Notes under the pieces: generated by a model | What the model was told of the DNA's origin: nothing | Databases searched by the model: none | What the model saw: only the letters and a program-made list of their open reading frames with translations | Origin: Acidobacteriaceae bacterium | GTDB lineage: Bacteria > Acidobacteriota > Terriglobia > Terriglobales > Acidobacteriaceae | Direction: 5' to 3' | NCBI GenBank assembly: GCA_003142935.1 | Contig: PLOG01000095.1 | Span: forward strand, 14,182 to 62,345 | Length of the DNA stretch: 48,164 bases | Made by a program: the position numbers and the translations under genes | In this document: positions 41,481-48,164 of the stretch, piece after piece | How the letters are laid out: each line of letters begins with the position of its first letter | How positions within the stretch are numbered: the first letter of the stretch is position 1

Positions 41481-42796
41481 ATGACTGGAAACTCCAACTC
41501 AAAAGTTGTGCCTTCGTTGATTCGACTCGAAACCCTGATTTCTCCTCCATGCTGCGTCATAAGCCGCTTGCATACGGCCAGCCCCAGCCCTGGAGTTTCT
41601 CCGGTGGCACTGAATCCCGGGTCGAAAATGTGTTCAATTGCGTCCTCCGGGATTCCGCATCCGCTATCCGCAACCTCGACAATGGCGCGAATGACTCCAG
41701 CGCATTCAACCGCGCGGGTAGAGACGTCGATCTTGTTTCCCGCCGGAGTGTGACGAATTGCATTGCACGCGATGTTGAGGACGATCTGGCGAAGGGCATC
41801 CTCGTTACCGAAAATGCACAGCGAGCCATCGGCGGCGTAAAACGAAATCTCTACGCCTGCCTGCTCGGCGATAGGCTGCACAAACTCCACGCCGCTCTTC
41901 ACACAGCCGGCAAGCGCCACCCTGGACAGATGCAGCTTGATTTCTCCGTTGAGGCTGAGCACGTTATTGACGGTTCCGGACAGAGTCCGGATTCCAGCCC
42001 TGAGGTGCGAGATCCAGCGAGCGGTTTCGCCGCGATCTTCCTCGATGAGGCCGGCAAATAATTCCAGGCTCGCTAATGGATTTCTAATTTCATGAGCGAG
42101 GATCGTCGAAATTTCCGCGAGGACCGTGGTGCGCCGCGCAGCCTCCCGCTTTTGCTCTGCTTCCTTGTTTGCCGTAACGTCCCGAAGAATCCAAATGCTT
42201 TCGAGCCTGGGCGCGCGATCTGCCGGGCTCGGATGCGTCGACGTGCCGAACAGCTTCCGATTTCCAATTGCCAGCCAGCGCCTGCCGGTCTTTGTGTCGA
42301 GGCAAACTTCGCTGTCGACCTGTTGTTCCAATCCCTGGAAGAGCGACTCAAAGTTGACCTGGCTGAGATGCGAAAGTTCGCGCAGACTATTGATTTTCGC
42401 GCTTCCGAGCTCCAGCAGATTGCGCCCTTCCGGATTGATCATGACGATCCGCTGGTCACTGTTCAGCACCAATACGCCGCATGGCATGGAGTCCAGCATC
42501 TGTTGCAGTGCTGCGCGCATGCGGTCGTTCTCGGCCAGGCTTCTGGTCAAGTCCGCGTTGCGCTTTGAGAGCTCGGCGTTGAGACGCGTCACCTCGCATT
42601 GAAGGTCGCGATACGACGCCTCAAGCACTGAAGACGCTGAGATGAACTCGGAGAAGGCGTCCGCAAGCAATTGCGGACTGGGAATTGGATTCCCACTCAT
42701 CGCGTTCATTGGAAAGGCATGAGAACTCGGCAGCATTTGCCTATCTGACATGCACGATGAGTGCCAAACTGGAACTAATTGCCCAATTTGGGCCAA
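41477..42796 (-). CDS. PAS-containing sensor histidine kinase (FleS/FlrB-like)
   Basis: The 439-codon frame has no membrane segment. It has a coiled-coil N-terminus (about 60-100), a PAS domain (about 95-210, MLDSMPCGVLVLNSDQRIVM), an H-box with H235 in LAHEIRNPLASLELF, and a complete ATPase domain (NIACNAIRHTP, VADSGCGIPEDA, GLGLAVCKRLM). It is therefore a soluble kinase, as FleS and FlrB are. The start is uncertain: TTG 42796, or ATG at 42751, 42736 or 42709, none with a good ribosome site. Confidence 0.88.
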   Translation of the reverse strand: MAQIGQLVPVWHSSCMSDRQMLPSSHAFPMNAMSGNPIPSPQLLADAFSEFISASSVLEASYRDLQCEVTRLNAELSKRNADLTRSLAENDRMRAALQQMLDSMPCGVLVLNSDQRIVMINPEGRNLLELGSAKINSLRELSHLSQVNFESLFQGLEQQVDSEVCLDTKTGRRWLAIGNRKLFGTSTHPSPADRAPRLESIWILRDVTANKEAEQKREAARRTTVLAEISTILAHEIRNPLASLELFAGLIEEDRGETARWISHLRAGIRTLSGTVNNVLSLNGEIKLHLSRVALAGCVKSGVEFVQPIAEQAGVEISFYAADGSLCIFGNEDALRQIVLNIACNAIRHTPAGNKIDVSTRAVECAGVIRAIVEVADSGCGIPEDAIEHIFDPGFSATGETPGLGLAVCKRLMTQHGGEIRVSSRINEGTTFELEFPVI

Positions 42797-42801
42797 GGGA
42801 C

Positions 42802-43980
42802 CTACAACATTATGTGCTCGGCCTTGATTTCGTCCCCATCCCCCACGAGGATTGTGGCCCGCTCAATCGCATTGCGCAACTCGCGCACGTTTCCCGGCCA
42901 ACTGTGCTGCATCAGAACGTCTAGAGCCTCTTGCGACAGCGTGAGTGCGGGACGAAACCTGGCGATAAATGCCAGTGCCAGATCTTCAACGTCGCTCAAA
43001 CGCTTGCGGAGCGGAGGAAGATGGATGGGAAAGATTGCCAAACGATAATAGAGATCTTCGCGGAACTGTTGCTGCGCGACGCGCTTCTTCAAGTCGGAGT
43101 TTGTGGCTGCAATCACTCGAACATCGACTTTGAGGTTGTCGTTTCCGCCCAGGCGCTGGACCTCGCCCTGTTCCAGAAATCTGAGGATCTTGCTTTGCAG
43201 CGTTAAGGGCATGTCTCCAATTTCGTCGAGGAAAAGCGTGCCGCCGTGGGCCGAGTGAATGCGGCCGATTCGAGACTGGAGCGCGCCGGTAAACGATCCT
43301 TTTGCATAGCCAAAGAGTTCGGCTTCCAGCAGCGTGTCAGGGATTGCGGCGCAATTGACGACCACAAAGGGCTGGTTTCTTCGCGCGCTGATCAGGTGGG
43401 TCTCCTGGGCAATCATGTCTTTGCCGGTTCCGCTTTCGCCCGTGACGAGGACGGTGGTGTCACGAGCGGCGACCATGCGCGTCAACGCGTAGGCACGCAT
43501 CATGGGCTCGGAATCGCCGACCATACTGCGCAGTCTGATCGCTGCTGCCGGCTGATGCCGCACTTGGGTTTCGGAGACCGCCGAGAGCGGCACCGGCCGC
43601 AGCGATCCGCCCTGATTGATAACATCCGCAATCTTCTTTGAGACAGGGGTTGGCGAGGCACTCCCGAGCAGAAGTTGGCCGGTATGGGAGTTCAGCACCA
43701 ATATCTGTGTATTCGGATACCGTTCCCGAACGATCCCCTGGAATTCGCCTGCCTCAAGATCCGGCAATGACGGATCCATCAGGAGCACGCCATCCTCGTC
43801 ACCGCGGCTGCGAAGAATCCTCAGAACCTCTGCGCCGCTGGTGGCCTGCAACATATTCCAGCGCGGAGCATTGAGCTTTTCGTGAAGGCCCTCGCGTAGC
43901 CGGGCATTGGGGCTCACGACAAGTACGTCAATTGGATTTCGATCTTCAAAGCGGACATATTGAGCAGCTAGAGTCGCCAT
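42802..43980 (-). CDS. Sigma54 activator with degenerate receiver and no DNA-binding domain
   Basis: The 392 residues form an N-terminal receiver-like domain (1-125) whose acidic pair is lost (VLVVSPNA instead of VVDDE) although an Asp remains near 69, as in FleQ-type proteins. A full AAA+ domain follows (GESGTGKD 181-188, GSFTGA 228-233, LFLDEIGDMPLTLQSKILRF, SWPGNVRELRNAIERA). The protein stops with AEHIML where the Fis helix-turn-helix should begin. GSFTGA instead of GAFTGA is a tolerated variant in some activators. It may act from solution or with another DNA-bound regulator. The stop codon is clean and the next gene begins within a few bases. Confidence 0.88.
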   Translation of the reverse strand: MATLAAQYVRFEDRNPIDVLVVSPNARLREGLHEKLNAPRWNMLQATSGAEVLRILRSRGDEDGVLLMDPSLPDLEAGEFQGIVRERYPNTQILVLNSHTGQLLLGSASPTPVSKKIADVINQGGSLRPVPLSAVSETQVRHQPAAAIRLRSMVGDSEPMMRAYALTRMVAARDTTVLVTGESGTGKDMIAQETHLISARRNQPFVVVNCAAIPDTLLEAELFGYAKGSFTGALQSRIGRIHSAHGGTLFLDEIGDMPLTLQSKILRFLEQGEVQRLGGNDNLKVDVRVIAATNSDLKKRVAQQQFREDLYYRLAIFPIHLPPLRKRLSDVEDLALAFIARFRPALTLSQEALDVLMQHSWPGNVRELRNAIERATILVGDGDEIKAEHIML

Positions 43981-44044
43981 CGTATTATCGATTCCTTGCC
44001 TGAGATGAAAAGCTTGTGAGAAAACTGTTTCGCGTGACCCGACT

Positions 44045-44794
44045 TCAAGAAGGAATATCCATCTGGATGCAATGTAGTGCTAACGCCCCGTCCGAAAGTT
44101 CTTGACGCTGCGCCGGCAAAGCGAACACAATGCAAAGCGGATTTTCAACAAACTCGCACGTGCCGCCTTGACTCCGGATGTTTGTCTCAACCAGCGAAAG
44201 GTTGAGGCGGCCGGCAAAATCGAGGTTCTTTTCGTGCCTGTTTTCGCGTCTCGACGTGCTCTCCACAATCACTTCGACAGATGTTTCGCAAGGACGAACC
44301 GACAACCGGACTAATCCCTCAGGAGAAGAGACCGACGCCGCTACCCGTAACGCCGCTCGAATTGCACGCTCGGTGCGGTCTGCGTGGCCATGGATTTTGA
44401 CGGGTTGACGATCAAGTCCGGTCACGTCAATTCCGACCCCCTCTTCCCGCAAAACCGAAGACATGTCTTCCAGGACAAGACCAATCAGTTCTCCGATATC
44501 TACGTTGACCCAATTGGAATCGTTTTCTGCCGTATCCAAAACATCCTGCAGGCACGAAAGCAGATTGCTCATCCTCTCAACCTGCCTTGACGTCATCTCC
44601 AAGTAGCGGTCTTTCTCGGCTTGCAACGAGCCGCGCAATTTCCAGGCTCCCAATGCCCCACGCAGGACCGTGAGGGGCTGCGCCATTGCATGCAGACCAT
44701 TCGCCAGATCCTCATAGGGACAGGTGCGGAAGGATGTCTCAGAACCCTCCGGGCCGCCGCATGTTTGGCTGCAATTAAGAAACGCGCAACTCAT
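44045..44794 (-). CDS. Histidine-kinase-like protein with cysteine-rich N-terminus
   Basis: The protein has 249 residues from the ATG at 44794 (GGGGG seven bases upstream), overlapping the upstream response regulator by 20 nt. The first 25 residues contain four cysteines (C3, C8, C12, C25). A dimerisation-helix-like segment follows (GLHAMAQPLTVLRGALGAW) with a candidate H35, then a helical hairpin to about residue 95. The rest has an ATPase-domain-like layout (DRTERAIRAALRVAASVSSP, FAGRLNLSLVETNIRSQGGT) but lacks a clear N-box Asn and the DxGxG motif, so kinase activity is doubtful. It is probably a partner of the adjacent regulator. Confidence 0.6.
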   Translation of the reverse strand: MSCAFLNCSQTCGGPEGSETSFRTCPYEDLANGLHAMAQPLTVLRGALGAWKLRGSLQAEKDRYLEMTSRQVERMSNLLSCLQDVLDTAENDSNWVNVDIGELIGLVLEDMSSVLREEGVGIDVTGLDRQPVKIHGHADRTERAIRAALRVAASVSSPEGLVRLSVRPCETSVEVIVESTSRRENRHEKNLDFAGRLNLSLVETNIRSQGGTCEFVENPLCIVFALPAQRQELSDGALALHCIQMDIPS

Positions 44795-45569
44795 ATCCAA
44801 ACCCCCGCACCGTGTGGGTCAGCCTGGGCTCACCGGGAAGATCGATCTTGTCGCGCACATATTTCATGTACACGTCGACGATATTCGTGGCCGACTCGGA
44901 TGACATGTTCCAAACTTCCTCAAGCAATGTCGCGCGTGAAACCGGGCGCCCCGCATTTCGCATCATGACGTCGAGGATGGCATATTCACGAGGGGTGAGC
45001 TCGATACGCCGGCCATTCCGTTCGACGCGGCGCTCGTCCCGGAAAATCGAAAGATCTCCAACGGTGGAACAGTTCGGGATCTGGCCGGAATTCCGGCGCA
45101 GCAGAGCATGCACGCGAGCGTTGAACTCCGCGAGAGAGAACGGCTTTGTCAGGCAATCGTCCGCCCCGGCTTGCAGGGCATCCACCCTGTCTTCTACCCT
45201 GGCGCGGGCGGTGAGCACCAGTACCGGCAATCGGGGTTGGGTTGGCCTCACCTGCTTGAGCAGGCTCAGGCCATCGAGGCTTGGCAGGTTCAAATCGAGA
45301 ATCAGCAAATCGTAGCGGCGATTTGCATTGAGCGCTTCCAGCGCCTGTTCGCCATCGTGAATCTCGTTCACAATGAAGCGATCCGCCTGAAGCTCCATGC
45401 TCAAGAAACTGGAAAGAGAGTAATCATCCTCAACAAGTAGGACCTGCCGGTGCGCTGACTTTTTCGGGCCAGCATCGGCGGCTCCAGGGTCTTGGCGACT
45501 CTGGTGCGTGATTCTGCTTTCGTTCTGATCCGGGGCAAATTGCAACTTAACAGCCTTCAAGTCTTTCAA
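44775..45569 (-). CDS. OmpR-family response regulator
   Basis: The 264-codon frame has a receiver (acidic pair in LLVEDD, D92 in LLILDLNLPS, K in LTKPFS) and a C-terminal winged helix (ELTPREYAILDVMMRNAGRP, RATLLEEVWNM, VDVYMKYVRDKIDL, HTVRGFGYELRVS). About 40 extra residues precede the receiver; the TTG at 45569 is uncertain. It overlaps the kinase-like gene. Its link to motility is by position only. Confidence 0.9.
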   Translation of the reverse strand: MKDLKAVKLQFAPDQNESRITHQSRQDPGAADAGPKKSAHRQVLLVEDDYSLSSFLSMELQADRFIVNEIHDGEQALEALNANRRYDLLILDLNLPSLDGLSLLKQVRPTQPRLPVLVLTARARVEDRVDALQAGADDCLTKPFSLAEFNARVHALLRRNSGQIPNCSTVGDLSIFRDERRVERNGRRIELTPREYAILDVMMRNAGRPVSRATLLEEVWNMSSESATNIVDVYMKYVRDKIDLPGEPRLTHTVRGFGYELRVS

Positions 45570-45617
45570 TTCAGAGCGCTTAGAGAATACTTGAGTTCCC
45601 CAAGGTCTGGGGCTCTC

Positions 45618-45645
45618 AAACTCAGAGATGGTTACTTCAGAGTTT
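45618..45645. promoter_or_regulatory. 28-bp imperfect palindrome upstream of the OmpR-type regulator
   Basis: The arms AAACTC.GA and TC.GAGTTT are arranged symmetrically around a 10-nt centre. It may be an operator for the adjacent regulator or a weak hairpin. The evidence is the symmetry alone. Confidence 0.3.
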
Positions 45646-45888
45646 GTGGAGCGATTACGTATTGGTGCTTTCTACCCGGATTGTAGCGTTACGCTGCACA
45701 AATTCAAAGTGATCTAAACCACACCGCCATTGCACACTTTGGTAACCTTCAAAAGAGAGCGTTGTTTGAATCGACCCTGCATTGGCAACTGTTGTCTAAA
45801 TAAGAGATTTCCGGTCAAGATCCTAAACCGTCTCCATCTAACCCCGTGAGTCGATTTGATATTGTCATTAAATAGATGGCGATCCGCC

Positions 45889-45916
45889 TGATTTTTGGGG
45901 CTCAAAATGCCGATAG
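45889..45916 (+). promoter_or_regulatory. FliA (sigma28) promoter of the PilZ gene
   Basis: TGATTTTT, 12 nt, GCCGATAG. Around it CGCCTGA and TCAAA(A/G)TGCCGATAG are also shared with the fliD promoter. Transcription would begin about 50 nt before the PilZ ATG. Confidence 0.7.
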
Positions 45917-45975
45917 ATTAACGAAGCCTTTGGACTGCGGACAGTGAAACGGCAATCCGTTGAAATGGGGTGACT

Positions 45976-46311
45976 ATGCGGAAATTCGATTATCGCTCTC
46001 CTCGATTCCCCGTCGATCTCCACGTTCGCTTGACTCTCGAGGAGTCAACGCAGTTCGGCTGTTGCAGAGAAATCAGCACCGAAGGCATGAAATTGGAGGT
46101 TCGCGAGCCGCTAGCCGTTGATGCCGCAGGCGCCGTCCACATTTCATTTCAGAATGTGAGCCTCGATCTCCCCGTGCGAGTCGTCCGCAGCGGAGAGGGA
46201 TGCGATGGAGTGCAGTTTGTCTACGGTTCCGATGAGGAGCGCGACGAAGTCATCCGCTTTATCGCGCTGCTTGCCGCAGCCCCGCGCCGACCCGGGCCAG
46301 TCCTGCTCTGA
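45976..46311 (+). CDS. PilZ-domain protein
   Basis: The 111 residues from the ATG at 45976 (GGGG six bases upstream) form a single PilZ-like barrel. The first motif is RKFDYRSPRFPVDLHVRL, with a possible RxxxR in RKFDYR. The second motif, normally (D/N)xSxxG, appears as EISTEG, so Glu replaces Asp/Asn. PilZ proteins bind cyclic-di-GMP and can brake the flagellar motor. The sigma28 promoter and the nearby motAB support a motility role; whether it binds cyclic-di-GMP is open. Confidence 0.75.
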   Translation: MRKFDYRSPRFPVDLHVRLTLEESTQFGCCREISTEGMKLEVREPLAVDAAGAVHISFQNVSLDLPVRVVRSGEGCDGVQFVYGSDEERDEVIRFIALLAAAPRRPGPVLL

Positions 46312-46353
46312 CTCAACAGACGATAGGAATCGGGACGAAACTGGCTGGTAGCC

Positions 46354-47139
46354 TCAGGTATGGCCACCCTGCTGGACGATGTTGGCCGTCGACAGGATAG
46401 GAGCGACCTCGGAGTCGCCTCGAACAACATATTGAACAATAAGCGAAATCCTGCGATTGGATGGATCTTCAGGTTTCTCAGGCAGGCGGAGCCGCTGGTC
46501 CGCGAAGCCCCGCACCTGGGAAACCTGGTTCGGCTGGATTCCTTCGGCTTGCATCATACGCCTGGCTTCGTTGGCCCTTTCTGTCGACAAGTCCCAGTTA
46601 TCGTACTCACGATTTCCTGAGTAGGGTTTTGAGTCGGTGTGTCCCTCGATAGAAAGTTGGTTTGGCAGTTTGCCAAGTTCCTCCGCAAGTACCTTGAGCA
46701 ATTCCACGAGGGCGGGCGTCGGCTTCGCGCTCCCCACATCAAAAAACGTGCCCTTCGCTGACTCCATCAGTTCGATGCGGAGCCCTTCTTGCGTAATTGT
46801 GATTTCAATCTGGTTCTTCAGCTTGTCCAATGGGTCGACGTGGTGGATTGAACGAAGAAGGTCCTCTTTCAGCTTTTGCATGTCTTCCTTCTTCAAGGCT
46901 ACAAAATCGCCTGTGCCATTTTTGTTGGTTCCCACCACCTTCGCGAATCCTCGCGGGTCCTTGAAGTAGCCGCCAACCGCCTCCTGAACCTGTTTGCTGG
47001 CATTCATCATCCACAGCACGATGAACAGCGCCATCATCGCCGTGACAAAGTCGGCGTAAGCCACTTTCCATGCCCCGCCGTGGTGGCCCCCGTGGACAAC
47101 CTTCTTCTTGACGATGATGACTTCGCTAGCTTTTGCCAC
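46354..47139 (-). CDS. motB: Flagellar stator protein MotB
   Basis: MotB anchors the stator to peptidoglycan. The 261 residues have one membrane helix with the proton-carrying Asp at D30 (WKVAYADFVTAMMALFIVLW), a plug/linker region and an OmpA-like domain (LSIEGHTDSKPYSGNREYDN followed by WDLSTERANEARRMM). It follows motA by about 21 nt. Confidence 0.95.
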   Translation of the reverse strand: MAKASEVIIVKKKVVHGGHHGGAWKVAYADFVTAMMALFIVLWMMNASKQVQEAVGGYFKDPRGFAKVVGTNKNGTGDFVALKKEDMQKLKEDLLRSIHHVDPLDKLKNQIEITITQEGLRIELMESAKGTFFDVGSAKPTPALVELLKVLAEELGKLPNQLSIEGHTDSKPYSGNREYDNWDLSTERANEARRMMQAEGIQPNQVSQVRGFADQRLRLPEKPEDPSNRRISLIVQYVVRGDSEVAPILSTANIVQQGGHT

Positions 47140-47160
47140 GTTTTCCGTCCTGATCTGTCT

Positions 47161-48039
47161 CTACGCGGCCACTGCCGTGACCGGCTCATCCTTTTGCCGG
47201 CAAGCCTTGTCAACTTCCTGGAAGGTGGGCCGGACATGTTCTGGAATTGCGCGCCGCGCCATCTCGATTGCCAGTGAAGGCGAAATCCCCTTGATAAAGG
47301 CCAGCATGACCACGCGCAGCACGTGATAGGAAGCGTGCTCATTGTCCACAAGTTTTGAAAGGTTCGCGCCCAGCGGACCAACCACGCCGTAACAGAGCAG
47401 AATGCCCAGGAACGTGCCGACCAAAGCCGCAGCCACCTTGTGGCCAATCTCTTCCGGAGGGCCACCGAGGGAGCTCATCGTAACCACGACTCCAAGAACA
47501 GCGGCGACGATGCCCATGCCAGGCAGTGCGTCTGCCATGGTGCTGAGCGCTGTAGCCGACTCCGTCGCTCCCGCGTGATGAACATCCATGTCGATTTCCA
47601 TCATCTGGTCGAGATCGAAGGCGCTCGATCCCCCGACGATCGCCATGCGCATCGTGTCGCAGACAAAGTCGCGAACGTGGCGATTTTTGAGGAAGTCCGG
47701 ATATTTTGAGAACACCGCGCTTTTCTCCGGCTCTTCAATATCGCTCTCGATGCCGGCCAATCCGTCTTTTCGCGCTTTGTTGAAGAGGGTGTACATCATC
47801 TTGAGCAAATCAATATATTGACGCTTTGAGGACTGGGGCCCCTTGAGGATGTGGGCCAGGCCGCCGCCCACCTTTTTCAGCACATAGACAGGATTCCCTG
47901 AAAGCAAGGTCCCTATTGCAGCGCCGGCAATAATCAGGAACTCCGAGGGCTGCATGAGAACAAGCAATGGCCCCTTCTCCATGAGGAAACCGCCCAGAAC
48001 TGCCGCGAATACTACAACGATTCCGATGATGGCATACAT
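47161..48039 (-). CDS. motA: Flagellar stator protein MotA
   Basis: MotA forms the proton channel with MotB and pushes FliG. The product has 292 residues from the ATG at 48039 (GGGA upstream); the frame extends to 48093 without a better start. It has four membrane segments (IIGIVVVFAAVLGGFLM, PSEFLIIAGAAIGTLL, LPGMGIVAAVLGVVVTM, ALVGTFLGILLCYGVVGPLG) with the two functional prolines, and the cytoplasmic charged loop KARKDGLAGIESDIEEPEKS. Confidence 0.95.
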   Translation of the reverse strand: MYAIIGIVVVFAAVLGGFLMEKGPLLVLMQPSEFLIIAGAAIGTLLSGNPVYVLKKVGGGLAHILKGPQSSKRQYIDLLKMMYTLFNKARKDGLAGIESDIEEPEKSAVFSKYPDFLKNRHVRDFVCDTMRMAIVGGSSAFDLDQMMEIDMDVHHAGATESATALSTMADALPGMGIVAAVLGVVVTMSSLGGPPEEIGHKVAAALVGTFLGILLCYGVVGPLGANLSKLVDNEHASYHVLRVVMLAFIKGISPSLAIEMARRAIPEHVRPTFQEVDKACRQKDEPVTAVAA

Positions 48040-48117
48040 GTTCGATTTCCCTCTGCGGATCGCACAACGACAGACGATCTCGCTGACTTGCACCGAGGCA
48101 TCTGGAGTGCTTTCTCT

Positions 48118-48145
48118 CTATCGGCACTCGCCGCATGAATTTCCA
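48118..48145 (-). promoter_or_regulatory. FliA (sigma28) promoter of motAB
   Basis: On the minus strand: TGGAAATT, 12 nt, GCCGATAG, nearly identical to the fliC promoter and about 80 nt before the motA ATG. Confidence 0.75.
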
Positions 48146-48164
48146 ATGCGAATTGGCCCGAAAA

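Larger units (their letters stand above)
45570..45975. other. Divergent regulatory region between the OmpR-type regulator and the PilZ gene
   Basis: This 406-nt gap is AT-richer than its surroundings and holds no convincing gene. It contains a 28-bp imperfect inverted repeat (45618-45645, outer arms AAACTC/GAGTTT) about 50 nt upstream of the regulator, and the sigma28 promoter of the PilZ gene at 45889-45916. The promoter of the regulator could not be assigned. Confidence 0.5.

Overview
The window reads as a chromosomal segment of a motile member of the Acidobacteriota, probably class Terriglobia. The hints are standalone type II secretion ATPase N-terminal-like proteins, a YXWGXW-repeat protein, and GGGCCTAAAGGCCC-type intergenic palindromes. 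This taxonomic call is an inference, because no rRNA gene is present. I found no tRNA, rRNA, insertion sequence, phage or CRISPR array.

The left 8.4 kb is housekeeping DNA on the + strand: the 3' part of recJ, tmk, holB and an hfq-like gene. It is interrupted by two minus-strand envelope genes (a YXWGXW-repeat protein and a putative outer-membrane protein with a decayed tandem copy of its C-terminus). A RHH/PIN toxin-antitoxin pair sits between tmk and holB and appears to be transcribed from a promoter that gives a leaderless mRNA.

From 8.8 to 48.1 kb the window is an almost complete flagellar locus. fliC, fliD and fliS lie on the + strand. A long minus-strand series, read right to left, is: two-component regulator, kinase-like protein, sigma54 activator, PAS kinase, NtrC-type regulator, flgB, flgC, fliE, fliF, fliG, fliH, fliI, fliJ, [terminator], fliK, flgD, flgE, [gap], fliN, fliO, fliP, fliQ, fliR, flhB, flhA, fliA, fliM, fliN/Y, a GspE-N-like gene, an HDOD gene, [sigma54-like site], flgF, flgG, flgA, flgH, flgI, flgJ, flgM, flgN, flgK, flgL. 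At the right edge motA and motB (minus) and a PilZ gene (+) complete the set. Missing from this otherwise full cluster are flhF, flhG, fliL, fliW, csrA and all chemotaxis genes.

The regulatory logic can be read from the DNA. Six genes (fliC, fliD, flgM, motA, the PilZ gene and the HDOD gene) carry the same GCCGATAG -10 element with a T(A/G)(A/G)-type -35 at one fixed distance. This defines a FliA (sigma28) regulon, with fliA and flgM encoded in the window. Upstream lie two sigma54 activators, one of which has no DNA-binding domain.

The points most worth a second look are the DNA-binding-less sigma54 activator, the GspE-N-like/HDOD gene pair embedded in the flagellar cluster, the absence of lysine from exported flagellar proteins (FliD, FlgK), a lipobox-less FlgH, a FliO without a membrane segment, and a structured + strand RNA candidate near 3.3 kb.
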